Assembly (NCBI RefSeq): GCF_036010485.1
Contig: NZ_CP108568.1
Span: forward strand, 1,426,001-1,490,000
Direction of reading: 5' to 3'
Origin: Streptomyces sp. NBC_01198
GTDB lineage: Bacteria > Actinomycetota > Actinomycetes > Streptomycetales > Streptomycetaceae
Length of the DNA: 64,000 bases
Every line of letters begins with the position of its first letter. The stretch's first letter is position 1. A model generated the notes under the pieces. That model ran no database searches. It saw only the letters and a list, made by a program, of their open reading frames with translations, and had not been told where the DNA came from. The position numbers and the translations under genes were made by a program. Positions 8,508 through 16,760 of the stretch are shown here, in pieces.

Positions 8508-9197
8508 TCACGCGCGGTGTCCGCGCCGGCGCCGGCGTTTCGCCTCGGAGATCTCGCCGGCGACGGGAAGCCAGTAGTAGACGATGAAGGCACCGATGGA
8601 GGCCAGGCCGAGCACCGGAATCACAGCACCGAGCGCGGTTCCGGCGGCGAGCCAGACAAGGGCGAGCCGGAAGCGCCGGGTGACGGCTGTCACCCCGGCG
8701 TCGTCGATGGTGTCGTTGAGCAGCCAGCGGTCGCGGCGGACCCACCACCAGATCGTGTTGAACAGCACGGCCAGGAGTTCGAAGGCCGCCCCGTGCAGGA
8801 CGACCGCCGTGCGCTGCCCGTGTCCGTCCCGGAACGCCTCGGCCAGCACAGAGGCGGCGAACGGCAGGAACGCGATGTCCATCAGGACCAGGGTGTTCAG
8901 GAAGAGCACCACCCGGTCCGCGCTGCGGATATGGTCGAACATGATGTGGTGGTTGGCCCACACCTGCCCGATCAGCAGGAAGGTGAGGATGTAGGCCAGG
9001 TAGGACGGCCAGAGCCTGCCAAGGCCCTCCAGCAGGTGGCGGGTGTCCCGCGGCGGCCGGATCTCCAGGACCAGCAACGTGATGGAGATGGCGATCACAC
9101 CGTCGCTGAACGCGAGCACCCGGGAGGGGTCGCGCTGCGCGCCGAACGACGTGGCCCTGCCCTCTGGCCCACCCGGTGCGTGAACAGGTTGTGTCAT
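8508..9197 (-). CDS. TMEM175/DUF1211 family potassium channel-like protein
   Basis: The product of 229 residues carries the DUF1211 signature RVLAFSDGVIAISITLLVLE (about residues 24-43), the FSDG motif of TMEM175-type channels. Five to six hydrophobic segments follow, including SYLAYILTFLLIGQVWANHH. Bacterial TMEM175 proteins form tetrameric K+-permeable channels. The ATG at 9197 is preferred because it places the FSDG helix near the N-terminus; the longer open frame upstream is an antisense shadow of the SDR gene. A GGGGTG sequence just upstream may serve as ribosome site. The C-terminus is Arg/Lys-rich and cytoplasmic. Confidence 0.8.
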   Translation of the reverse strand: MTQPVHAPGGPEGRATSFGAQRDPSRVLAFSDGVIAISITLLVLEIRPPRDTRHLLEGLGRLWPSYLAYILTFLLIGQVWANHHIMFDHIRSADRVVLFLNTLVLMDIAFLPFAASVLAEAFRDGHGQRTAVVLHGAAFELLAVLFNTIWWWVRRDRWLLNDTIDDAGVTAVTRRFRLALVWLAAGTALGAVIPVLGLASIGAFIVYYWLPVAGEISEAKRRRRRGHRA

Positions 9198-9340
9198 CAC
9201 CCCAGCCTCTGGCACCGCACGCTCCCACCCGCGCAACCGGACAGCGTTTCCCCACAGACTCTCGCGCCCGGTGCCGTGCGGGTTCTCGACCCGTGCGCTG
9301 GTGCTGCCTACGGCTCGCATCCGCTGGCGCCTGACGGCGC

Positions 9341-10099
9341 TCAGGTGCAGTCCCGGACGTCCCAGATCCGACCGTTGTCGGGGCCGGTCAGCCGCCGCAG
9401 GAGTACGGCGGCGGAGTCCTCGGGGCTGATGAGGGCGCCCCGCTCGTGGTTGCGGAGGAAGTTCTGGTGGGTGGCGTCCCCCAGGCGGTCCTTGCCGTTG
9501 TCCCTGATCCACGCCTGCATGGCGGTGTCGACGGAGCCGGGACGGTAGACGTTGGCGGTGACCCCGCTGCCGTCGAGTTCGGCGGCCAGGTTGACGGTGT
9601 GGGCTTCGAGTGCGGCCTTGGTCGCGGCGTAGGAGTTGCCGCCGATCATGAATCCTGGGTTGGCCGCGATGCCGCTCGAGACGTTGACAACCCGACCCCA
9701 GCCGCGCGCGAGCATGCCCGGCAGCAGCGCGAACGCGAGGGTCGCGGGCACGGTCACGTTGAGCTGGAACGCCGCGTTCCATGCCGCGGTGCCCACCTGT
9801 GTGCTCGGCGCGAGCGGCTGCACGGTGGCGGCGTTGTTCACGAGGACGTCGATCGGACCCAGCGCCGCCTCGGCCCGGCTGACGACTTCGGCCACCGCGC
9901 CCGGGGAACCGAGATCGGCGGGAACAGCGACCGCCCGCCCGCCGCGTCCGCGCACCAGCTCGATCGTCTGCTCCAGCTCGTCCGCCGATCGGGCCACCAG
10001 CACCGACACCGCGCCGAGGTCTGCCAGGCCCAGCGCTATGGCGCGGCCGATCCCCCGACCGGCTCCGGTCACCACGGCCGTACGTCCTTCGAGACGCAT
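9341..10099 (-). CDS. Short-chain dehydrogenase/reductase (SDR)
   Basis: The 252-residue enzyme has a classical Rossmann start TGAGRGIGRAIALG (about residues 10-23), the NNAA stabilising motif near 85, an active-site Ser in VVNVSSG, and the YAATK catalytic Tyr-Lys pair around 154-158. It should oxidise or reduce a small alcohol or ketone with NAD(P). The ATG at 10099 is chosen because GGAG lies six bases upstream; an earlier ATG at 10129 would add ten residues with no function. The substrate cannot be predicted. The TMEM175-like gene follows on the same strand, about 140 bases downstream. Confidence 0.85.
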   Translation of the reverse strand: MRLEGRTAVVTGAGRGIGRAIALGLADLGAVSVLVARSADELEQTIELVRGRGGRAVAVPADLGSPGAVAEVVSRAEAALGPIDVLVNNAATVQPLAPSTQVGTAAWNAAFQLNVTVPATLAFALLPGMLARGWGRVVNVSSGIAANPGFMIGGNSYAATKAALEAHTVNLAAELDGSGVTANVYRPGSVDTAMQAWIRDNGKDRLGDATHQNFLRNHERGALISPEDSAAVLLRRLTGPDNGRIWDVRDCT

Positions 10100-10361
10100 G
10101 ATCACTCCGTTCACCCGCATGGACAGCAATACCGCTCATTCGTGAGCGTCGACCGGGACCGGGGTCTTACCGGCTCACTGTCGGACGGGGCTGTCGTGCT
10201 GGGGTGCGCCTTCGACGACGGCCTGAGCCCGCTCGGGCCTCCCGGTCCGGCCGCCGGGGCGAATCTGAGCGCGCCTGGTAAGACGCGATCCGCCTCCTGC
10301 CGCTGACCTTCTGCGGACCCGATCCGGCCGCGCGCTCGACCCGAACGACAGGAGACCTGTG

Positions 10362-10847
10362 ATGCCCGACCTGCTGCACCCCGGAGACACCTTCCCGGCC
10401 CTGACCGTCACATTTCCCGGTGGCTCAACGGCAGCTCTGCCCGATCTGCTGGAAGGACACTTCGGCGTCGTGCTCTTCTACCGCGGCTCGTGGTGCCCGT
10501 ACTGCAAGGCACAACTCCTGGCCTTCCGGCGCGCCCAGGGCACCTTGGACGAGCTCGGCGTGAAGGTCGTCGCGCTCTCCGTGGACGACGAGGCAACCAC
10601 CTCAGCCCTGGTGGACAGGTTCAAATTGACCTTCCCCGTGGGCCACAGCGCCGACGCCCGGGCCGTCGCGGATCTGACCGGGGCGTTCGTCAACCCCGAG
10701 CCCGAATACCTGCAGACGACCGGCTTCCTGCTCGACCCGCAGGGCCGGGTCGTCGTGGCCGTCTACTCCAACGGCGCCATCGGCAGTCTCGTACCCGAGG
10801 ACGTTGCCGGGCTGGTCCGCTATGTGAAGGAGCACGCCGAGCAGTAG
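10362..10847 (+). CDS. AhpC/TSA-family peroxiredoxin
   Basis: The 161-residue thioredoxin-fold protein carries FYRGSWCPYCKAQL with Cys45 and Cys48 in a CxxC arrangement. It ends its redoxin domain with TGFLLDPQGRVVVAVYSNGA. It would reduce peroxides or disulfides in the cytoplasm. The CPYC motif is glutaredoxin-like and differs from the single peroxidatic Cys of most 2-Cys peroxiredoxins, but this form is common in actinomycete redoxin proteins. The ATG at 10362 follows AGGAGA by seven bases. The divergent SDR and the ECF pair downstream suggest a redox-stress neighbourhood, which is inference. Confidence 0.82.
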   Translation: MPDLLHPGDTFPALTVTFPGGSTAALPDLLEGHFGVVLFYRGSWCPYCKAQLLAFRRAQGTLDELGVKVVALSVDDEATTSALVDRFKLTFPVGHSADARAVADLTGAFVNPEPEYLQTTGFLLDPQGRVVVAVYSNGAIGSLVPEDVAGLVRYVKEHAEQ

Positions 10848-10904
10848 GCGAGACGGTGGATCCTCCGGCAATCAGCGGACGGGCCCGCTGTTACGGTTGC
10901 CGCC

Positions 10905-11576
10905 ATGGGACACAGGGACCTCGAAGGCGGCGGTACCACCACCGCGGTGTCGGGCCTCGACCCGGAGTCCGCCGCGTGGGTGGCGTCGCTGGGCGACGCG
11001 TCCGCCCGGACGCGTGAGGAGGCCTTCGAGCGGCTGCACGCCGTACTGCTTCGCATTGCCAGGAGCGAGCTGCACCGCCGGGCCTCCGACGCCCGGATCA
11101 CCGGCCCGGAGCTGGACGATCTAGCTCACCAGGCCGCCGCCGACGCTCTGCTCGCCGTCACCCGCAAGCTTGCCGACTTCCGGGGGGACAGCCGCTTCAC
11201 CACCTGGGCCTACCGCTTCGTGATCCTGGAGGTCTCCTCCAAGATGGGTCGCCATTTCTGGCGCCGACCGACCGAGGCGCTGGCCGCGGAGGACTGGGGC
11301 CAGCTGCCCGACCGACTCGGGCTGGACCCGGCCGACGAGTCGCAGTGGCGTGAGCTGGTACGCGCATTTCGGCAGGCGGTGGACGACGTGCTCACCGAGC
11401 ACCAGCGTCAGGTCTTCGTCGCCGTCGTGCTTGAGGGGATACCTCTGGATGCCCTGGTGGTGCGATGGAACACCAACCGCAACGCGATCTACAAGACCGT
11501 CTTCGACGCGCGGCGTAAGGTGCGGGCCCAACTCGTCGCCAATGGGCACCTGGGCCGGAAGGCAGAGGACACGTGA
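10905..11576 (+). CDS. ECF-type RNA polymerase sigma factor
   Basis: The 223-residue protein has a region 2 (about residues 40-110) including FRGDSRFTTWAYRFVILEVS, the -10 recognition helix, and a region 4 (about 150-205) with LTEHQRQVFVAVVLEGIPLDALV, a helix-turn-helix. Length and layout fit the extracytoplasmic-function group. Its stop overlaps the GTG start of the zinc-finger protein downstream by four bases, the classical sigma/anti-sigma arrangement. The signal is unknown; the adjacent peroxiredoxin makes a redox cue plausible. No obvious autoregulatory promoter was identified upstream. Confidence 0.88.
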   Translation: MGHRDLEGGGTTTAVSGLDPESAAWVASLGDASARTREEAFERLHAVLLRIARSELHRRASDARITGPELDDLAHQAAADALLAVTRKLADFRGDSRFTTWAYRFVILEVSSKMGRHFWRRPTEALAAEDWGQLPDRLGLDPADESQWRELVRAFRQAVDDVLTEHQRQVFVAVVLEGIPLDALVVRWNTNRNAIYKTVFDARRKVRAQLVANGHLGRKAEDT

Positions 11577-11788
11577 ACGAGTCAGCGGCGCGGATCGAGC
11601 ATTTCCTGCACACCGATCCCCGCGACGTGGGCTGCGACCAGGCCATGGAGATGCTGCACATCTACGTCGACCTGGTGGCAGCCGGTGAGGGAGCGCAGGC
11701 GCGCTACCCGGGTATGGCTGCCCACTTGCGCGCCTGCGGGCCCTGCGCCCAGGACTTCGAGGGGCTGCTGGCGGCGGTGGCCAACTGA
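11573..11788 (+). CDS. Small soluble zinc-finger anti-sigma factor
   Basis: The 71-residue protein contains His51-x3-Cys55-x2-Cys58, the ZAS motif of zinc anti-sigma factors, plus Cys21 upstream as a likely fourth ligand. It has no transmembrane segment, so it should be cytoplasmic, like RsrA of Streptomyces, which releases its sigma factor when the Cys residues oxidise. The GTG start overlaps the sigma gene stop as GTGA. It should bind and inhibit the ECF factor encoded just upstream. The assignment rests on motif, size and coupling. Confidence 0.8.
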   Translation: MNESAARIEHFLHTDPRDVGCDQAMEMLHIYVDLVAAGEGAQARYPGMAAHLRACGPCAQDFEGLLAAVAN

Positions 11789-11973
11789 CCGAAGCAGTAG
11801 CCGGCGGACCGGCCGGCCTTCCGACGTCGGCGGGAGAAGGCCACCGGCTGGCTGTTCGTTGCCGTCGGAGCGGGCGTCGCCTCCATCGGCTGACACTGGT
11901 ACCCGCCTGACCGCAGACGTCTCGGCCTCCTCGGCCCTGGCGTGTAGGCGGGGCCTTACCGTGCACGAGTTCG

Positions 11974-12210
11974 TTAGCCGTCCGCCGTCGTGTCGTTGCC
12001 GCCAACGCTGCTGGTCCGGCCGGACCTTGAGCCAACCGGGGGCAGTGGCGGTGGCGGACCCGACAGGCTGGTCTCTCGACGGCGGTCCCGCCACTCGAAA
12101 CCCTCGAACATCAGAAGCCCGAAGACGAACGTACCGGCTCCCCCGATCACCAGACCTCGCGCGTGGATGCCGCTCTCCCAGGCGTTCAGGGCATCGATCC
12201 ATACGGCCAT
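11974..12210 (-). CDS. Small hypothetical membrane protein
   Basis: A reading frame of 78 residues from the ATG at 12210 has one clear hydrophobic segment, LVIGGAGTFVFGLLMFEGFEW, followed by an Arg-rich stretch and a low-complexity Pro/Ser/Gly tail. A TTG at 12243 would add eleven residues. No strong ribosome site is seen and no family is recognised. It might be a remnant of a longer gene. The surrounding 11789-11973 stretch contains another short membrane-like tail in the plus direction with no start. Confidence 0.3.
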   Translation of the reverse strand: MAVWIDALNAWESGIHARGLVIGGAGTFVFGLLMFEGFEWRDRRRETSLSGPPPPLPPVGSRSGRTSSVGGNDTTADG

Positions 12211-12259
12211 GAACAGAGCCCTGCCAACATTGGCCAGGCGCAACTTGCCACCCCCTCAC

Positions 12260-12730
12260 ACAGCCCAGACCGCGCCCCGGCGGCGGGACCCTCGACCAAG
12301 GTCTCTACGGCGACCGGCCTCACGCGCCAGAAGGCGAACAACAGGCCACCAGAATGCCCTACTCCGAACCGTGAGCGCGCCTGGAACGCTCGCAGGTCGA
12401 TGCGCTGCTCGCACTCCGCCTACCTAATACTCCAGTGAGGGTGCTCCGTATGTCCTGGTCAGCGGCCTGGTGGCGGTAGCTGCGGGGGCGGGGGAAGCGT
12501 CGTTGGAATGCCGCCTCGGCCTCCCCCGGCGATCAACGACTGCCGGTATCTGCCCTCCTAGCCGCGGCGATGCCCTCCAGCCAGCCGGATGCTCGCGGCT
12601 TTGCGCCGTGCACCGTTCGAGGCCAGGGTGCGATCCCCAGGCCAACCGGGCAACCACCGACCACGAAAGCGACGGTTCTCCCACTCCGGGCATCAGGAGT
12701 GGGAGAAACGCCACTGCGCAAACGATCCGT
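12260..12730. other. Gene-free stretch, possibly old gene debris
   Basis: No frame here has a convincing start, motif or ribosome site. The overlapping open frames are short and of low complexity. No repeat or hairpin stands out. Confidence 0.35.
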
Positions 12731-12994
12731 TCAGGCGCGTCGACCGGTGACGACACGGTAGAGCGCCAGCAGAATCATGGATCCGACGATCGCGGCGATC
12801 CAGGTCGACAGGTGGAAGAAGCCGTTGATCGAGTGGACGTGGAAGATCACCTTGCCGAGCCAGCCGCCCAGCAGACCGCCGGCCACGCCGATGAGCATGG
12901 TGATGATGATGCCGCCCGGGTCCCGGCCCGGCATGAGCGCCTTGGCGATGGCCCCGGCCAGCAGTCCGATGATGATCCACGCGATGATACCCAC
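12731..12994 (-). CDS. GlsB/YeaQ/YmgE family stress-response membrane protein
   Basis: The 87-residue protein has three hydrophobic helices and the family pattern GIIAWIIIGLLAGAIAK then MPGRDPGGIIITMLIGVAGGLLGGWLG. This is the transglycosylase-associated (YeaQ/GlsB) family of small inner-membrane proteins linked to envelope or acid stress in other bacteria. The GTG at 12994 is chosen because GAGGAG lies seven bases upstream and relatives start right at GIIAW; a longer in-frame ATG has no ribosome site. It is monocistronic here. Confidence 0.85.
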   Translation of the reverse strand: MGIIAWIIIGLLAGAIAKALMPGRDPGGIIITMLIGVAGGLLGGWLGKVIFHVHSINGFFHLSTWIAAIVGSMILLALYRVVTGRRA

Positions 12995-13377
12995 GGTCGT
13001 GCTCCTCTTTTGGGCTGTCATGTTCTTGTCGATCACCTTCTGAACCGCATCTCGTTCTTCAAACGTCCGTTCGCCTTCGAGGCTCTGAGGCGAGGCGTCG
13101 CCGGGGCAGGCTCAAAGGCGGCGGCCCGGCGGCGTGGAGTGGATCCGGTCATGCGGGCAAGGCGCAAGTCGTATGTGCCGCGTCCGAGCTCCCTTGGCGC
13201 AGGCGAGCGGAGAAGGACCGACACGGCCGCACGGCCGCGGTAGGGAAGTGCGCGGCGATGAGCGGCAACGGCACGGCTGCGGGCGACCGTGTCCGGCAGG
13301 TGAGAGCGGAGCCCCGTTCCCCTTGCCCGTGCTGAGGGAGCTCCCCTTACAAGGGCCGCCGTCTTGCACCAGCCCAG
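12995..13377. other. Gene-free stretch between GlsB gene and integrase remnant
   Basis: Only antisense or low-complexity open frames occur. It includes the upstream region of the GlsB-like gene. No attachment site or tRNA gene is recognisable even though an integrase fragment follows. Confidence 0.35.
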
Positions 13378-13635
13378 GTGCTGACATGGATGGCGGACGC
13401 CGGAGTCCCCCTGCACGTCCTGCGGTTGATCGCCGGACACGGCTCCCTGCACACCACCCAGCGCTACCTCCGCCCCCACCTGCAAGCCGTCGTCCGCGCC
13501 GGCGACACCCTCAGCACCCACTTCACCACGAAGCCCGGCCTGCCCCCACCCCCGCCGAACCAGGGGCGAACACTCCGAGGTTTCCAGGAAACCGACAATC
13601 GGGCGTCCCGCAAGAATGATCTTGAATCGGGCTGA
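13378..13635 (+). pseudogene. Tyrosine recombinase C-terminal fragment
   Basis: The frame reads VLTWMADAGVPLHVLRLIAG then HGSLHTTQRYLRP, the end of a phage-type integrase: the catalytic His/Arg region with GH and the nucleophile Tyr in TTQRYL. The catalytic Arg box and everything before it are missing. After the Tyr the sequence continues as a short Pro-rich tail. It marks a lost integrative element or a degraded plasmid integrase. No start codon belongs to it. Confidence 0.65.
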
Positions 13636-13729
13636 AAACACGCTGACCTGCTGATTTTTCACGCCCGTGGTCCCCAGTTGGTCCCCAGGACCCTGACGCG
13701 ACGTCACATGGAAACCGCTGCCGACAACG

Positions 13730-13993
13730 TTAAAGGCCCGCCGACCTGGCCATATGCCAGTCCAGCGGGCCTTCGGCGACATAGCGGTATGCCGTCGTGG
13801 TCCCCACGCCGAACCCGCTGGCGAGCTGGGCGTAGGTGTGTCCGACGCGCAGGTGGGCGAGGGTGAGAAGGGCTTGGCGGCCGGCGGTCAGCCGTCGCCA
13901 GCGGGAGTTGATGGCACGGCGGTGCCGCCGCAACTGATCTGCAAAGCGAAGAGCGGAACTGGACACGTCCACGCCGGACGGGTAGACAAGCAT
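13730..13993 (-). pseudogene. IS5-type (DDE_Tnp_4) transposase N-terminal fragment
   Basis: From the ATG at 13993 the frame reads MLVYPSGVDVSSSALRF then RRLTAGRQALLTLAHLR and TYAQLASGFGVGTTTAYRYV, the helix-turn-helix N-terminus of HARBI1-like transposases common in Streptomyces. The homology stops after about 70 residues and the catalytic domain is absent. The other end is replaced by unrelated sequence toward the integrase remnant. Confidence 0.6.
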
Positions 13994-14103
13994 GCGAAGC
14001 CTCTGGTGGACACGGTTCTCTTGGTCGAAAACCCATCTACCAGGGGCTTCACCTCGTTGTCACCCCAAGTGCGCAGCTACTATGGCAGGTTGGAAAAGGC
14101 TCA

Positions 14104-14371
14104 CTGTGTGGAACATCCTCGACCAGGCCGGCATCGACCCCGCCCCTCGCCGTACCGGACGGAGCTGGAAGCAGTTCCTCACCGCCCAGGCCGAGCACAT
14201 CGTCGCCGTCGACTTCCTGCACGTCGACACATCAACCTCACACGCATATACGCCCTGGTCCTGCTCGAACACGGCAGCCGACGTGCCCACCTGCTCGGCG
14301 TCACCGGCAACCCCACCGGCCCATGGACCACCCAGGCCGCCCGCAACACATCGCAGCCATCAACCTCATGA
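14104..14371 (+). pseudogene. Integrase-core (rve) transposase fragment
   Basis: The frame gives TVWNILDQAGIDPAPRRTG, then FLTAQAEHIVAVDFLHVDT, which contains the first catalytic Asp. A frameshift near 14230 continues it as IYALVLLEHGSRRAHLLGVT and WTTQAARN. The same family is represented by the fuller copies at about 47.9-49.1 and 59.7-60.8 kb. Both ends are missing. Confidence 0.6.
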
Positions 14372-14663
14372 CCCGCCGACTCACCACGGAGAACACACCC
14401 ACCTGGCGAGACAACCGACCCCAAATGAAACGGACAACAAAGAACCAAACGCCCACTCACGGTCTGGTCTTCTGCCGGTGCGTGCGCGTCCCATGGCCTC
14501 AGTGGCCCAGGCGGCGGATGCGGCTGCGAGAAGGCAGTCGCGCACACGGGCAAGTGTGATCCGGCAGCAAGGGACGGCCTCGCCGCGGCATGCGGTCACC
14601 TCGCACCGCGGGAAATTCCTCGCCGTTGAAGCTGTTGTGGCAACGGGCTGGCACCATGGCGGG

Positions 14664-15332
14664 ATGAGGTCCGGGCCCGGGTTCCGTCTGGCGCGTTCCG
14701 CGGTCTTCGCGGGCGTGTGCGTGGTGACGAGCGCGCTCGGGCACGCGATGATGTCCGGCTCACCGATGCCGGCTTGGGCGGTGGGGTACGCGTTGGCCGG
14801 CGTGACCGCCGGCGCGTGGTGGCTGACGGGACGCGAGCGCGGCGCCCTGGTGGTCACCGGCTCGACCGTCGTGACCCAACTCGCCCTGCATGTCGTGTTC
14901 ATGCTCTCGCAGATGGTGCACGGCACCGGCATCCCTACGACCGGCCCGGCCGCCATGCCGGGCGTGCCCGGCATGGACCCCGCCCTGTACGGAGGCACGG
15001 CTGCCTCGGGTTCGTCGGCGGTGGCGCATCCGGGCATGGGCATGGGTTCGCACGAGTGGTCGACGGGCATGCTGCTGGCGCACACGCTGGCCGCACTGGT
15101 GTGCGGGCTGTGGCTGTGGCGCGGTGAGGCCGCCGTGTACCGGCTGGGCCGGGCACTGGCCACCTTCTTGGCGGCCCCGCTGCGGCGAGCGCTCTTTGCG
15201 TTCGCCGCCCCAAGGCCGCGTAAAGCGCCGCGCACCCGTGCCGTTGCCGCGCCAGCAGCACGACTCGGGCACTGGGCGCTGCGGCACAGTGTCATCCGCC
15301 GGGGCCCGCCGCTGAGTCCGTTCAGTTGCTGA
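14664..15332 (+). CDS. Integral membrane protein of unknown function
   Basis: The 222-residue protein has four or five hydrophobic segments: about 11-30 (AVFAGVCVVTSALGHAMMSG), 36-53, 58-90 and 137-155. A central loop rich in Met, Gly and His (GMDPALYGG..., HPGMGMGSHEWSTGM) lies between the third and fourth segments. The C-terminus is basic. I do not recognise a named family. The His/Met-rich loop and the nearby copper genes make metal binding possible, but this is inference. The ATG at 14664 has only a weak GGCGGG upstream. Confidence 0.6.
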   Translation: MRSGPGFRLARSAVFAGVCVVTSALGHAMMSGSPMPAWAVGYALAGVTAGAWWLTGRERGALVVTGSTVVTQLALHVVFMLSQMVHGTGIPTTGPAAMPGVPGMDPALYGGTAASGSSAVAHPGMGMGSHEWSTGMLLAHTLAALVCGLWLWRGEAAVYRLGRALATFLAAPLRRALFAFAAPRPRKAPRTRAVAAPAARLGHWALRHSVIRRGPPLSPFSC

Positions 15333-15548
15333 CAGGCGCCCGTTTCCGGTCATCCGGCTGATGGGCGCGGCACCGGCGCGCGCTGTTGACCGCGCGCCGG
15401 GCTCACTGACCCGTCGGCTTCCGTACGGCCTGAGTGTTGGCGAACCCCCGTGCCAGGGGGTTGAGCCCGCATGCCCGGAAGCCGTTCACCGGCGGGACCG
15501 CCGCGTGTCACGTCGAATCCGGCGGTCCCGCGGAAGCGAAGGACCTTC

Positions 15549-16163
15549 ATGATGGCCCCTGCCCGGAAATACCGGGGCGACCGGCTGCCGGTCGCACGCA
15601 ATGACTCCCAGGTGACGGCCTGGGCACTGGCCGCTGGGAACGGCGACCGCGACGCCCTCGAACGGTTCGTGCGTGCCACGCACGGCGACGTCCGCCGGTT
15701 CGTCGCGCATCTGACAGCTGACGTGGCCGGGGCGGAGGACCTGGCGCAGGAGACGTTCCTGCGTGCCCTGGTCAGTCTGCCGGGCTTTGCCGGGCGCTCC
15801 AGTGCCCGTACCTGGTTGTTGTCGATCGCCCGCAGGGTGGTCGTGGACCGCTACCGCTACGACGCCGCCCGGCCGCGGTTGGCCGGCGCGGCGGACTGGC
15901 TGGACGCCGCCGAACGCAGCCAGCCCGATGGCGTGCCCGGCTTCGATGAGGGTGTGGCGCTAGTTGACCTGCTGCGCACTCTTGAGACCGGCCGCCGGGA
16001 GGCGTTCGTCCTCACCCAGCTCCTCGGAATGCCTTACGCCGAGGCCGCGGTGCGGGCCGGATGCCCGGTCGGCACCGTCCGCTCGCGGGTGGCGCGGGCC
16101 CGCGAGGACATCGGTGTGATGCTGCGGGCCGCGGAACGGGAAGTGCTGCCCCTGACCGGCTGA
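15549..16163 (+). CDS. ECF-type RNA polymerase sigma factor
   Basis: The 204-residue protein has region 2 at about residues 35-105 (AEDLAQETFLRALVSLPGFA, then SSARTWLLSIARRVVVDRYR) and region 4 at about 140-190 (RREAFVLTQLLGMPYAEAAV, CPVGTVRSRVARARE). No anti-sigma gene is coupled to it; the 222-residue membrane protein just upstream could play that role, but it shows no zinc motif. AAGGA precedes the ATG at 15549. A hairpin terminator follows the gene. It is the best local candidate to recognise the paired promoters near 19.7 kb, although this is inference from proximity. Confidence 0.88.
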   Translation: MMAPARKYRGDRLPVARNDSQVTAWALAAGNGDRDALERFVRATHGDVRRFVAHLTADVAGAEDLAQETFLRALVSLPGFAGRSSARTWLLSIARRVVVDRYRYDAARPRLAGAADWLDAAERSQPDGVPGFDEGVALVDLLRTLETGRREAFVLTQLLGMPYAEAAVRAGCPVGTVRSRVARAREDIGVMLRAAEREVLPLTG

Positions 16164-16175
16164 CGGCTCACCTGG

Positions 16176-16204
16176 GGCGGGGTGGTCGGTGGGACCGCCC
16201 CGCC
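16176..16204 (+). terminator. Hairpin terminator after the ECF sigma gene
   Basis: GGCGGGGTGGT pairs with ACCGCCCCGCC (ten of eleven Watson-Crick pairs plus one G-T) around a seven-base loop, thirteen bases after the stop. The remaining intergenic bases up to 16480 contain no gene or clear operator. Confidence 0.6.
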
Positions 16205-16480
16205 GTCGGGCGGTGCCGCAGTGCGGTTGACCGGGCGCGAACGCATCCCCTTCTTCATTGGTCGTATCGGGTCATGGGCGGGTTCCGGTGGCCGCCCGGT
16301 CGGTCGGTGCGCGAGGGGCACAGGGGCGCGCGGCCCGCCCTGGTCGCGCTTCGGTGCGGTTCGGGCCGTCCGCGTGCCGCCGGGTGGGCGCGGGTATTTC
16401 GCTCACGAGCCGAGACGGCGCGGTCCGACCGGACCACCGCCCAGCCCGGTACCGACGGCCCCCTCACGGGTGGAGGAACG

Positions 16481-16696
16481 ATGACCGACCTCAGCAAGCT
16501 GGAACCGCTGGCGACGTTCTGCGGCAAGTGCGACTGCGGCTGCCCGCAGCTCTTCGTCGACCCGGCCGCGCCGGCCGAGCGCCGCGTGGTGATCACCGAC
16601 GACTTCGGGCAGCGCGTGGAGATGAGCGCCGACCAGTTCGCCGATCTGGTGGAGGAGGCGAAGGCCGGGAAGCTCGACGCGGTGGCGGTCGCCTGA
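16481..16696 (+). CDS. Small four-cysteine protein, putative metal-binding
   Basis: The 71-residue product is acidic and soluble, with CGKCDCGC at residues 14-21: four cysteines in eight positions, spaced C-x2-C-x-C-x-C. A short structured part follows (RRVVITDDFGQRVEMSADQF) that resembles a small beta-hairpin plus helix. An ideal GGAGGA ribosome site lies three bases before the ATG. I do not recognise a named family. Position between the ECF sigma gene and the end of the ABC importer operon, in a copper-related island, suggests metal handling; the Cys cluster could bind Cu(I), Zn or a cofactor. It converges on the ABC ATPase gene. Confidence 0.7.
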   Translation: MTDLSKLEPLATFCGKCDCGCPQLFVDPAAPAERRVVITDDFGQRVEMSADQFADLVEEAKAGKLDAVAVA

Positions 16697-16760
16697 TCAG
16701 CGTCCGCGAACGGCCGTCACACCGGTACGCACGCGGACGTGCTGCCGGTGGTGGGCCCGC

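Noticed and set aside
10175..10411. Short minus-strand frames over the peroxiredoxin promoter
   Set aside because: Arg/Gly-rich, mutually overlapping and without ribosome sites.
12424..12756. 110-codon minus-strand frame as a gene
   Set aside because: No ribosome site, motif or plausible composition; likely chance.
13370..13760. Attachment site or tRNA beside the integrase fragment
   Set aside because: No tRNA-like structure or flanking direct repeat could be recognised by eye.
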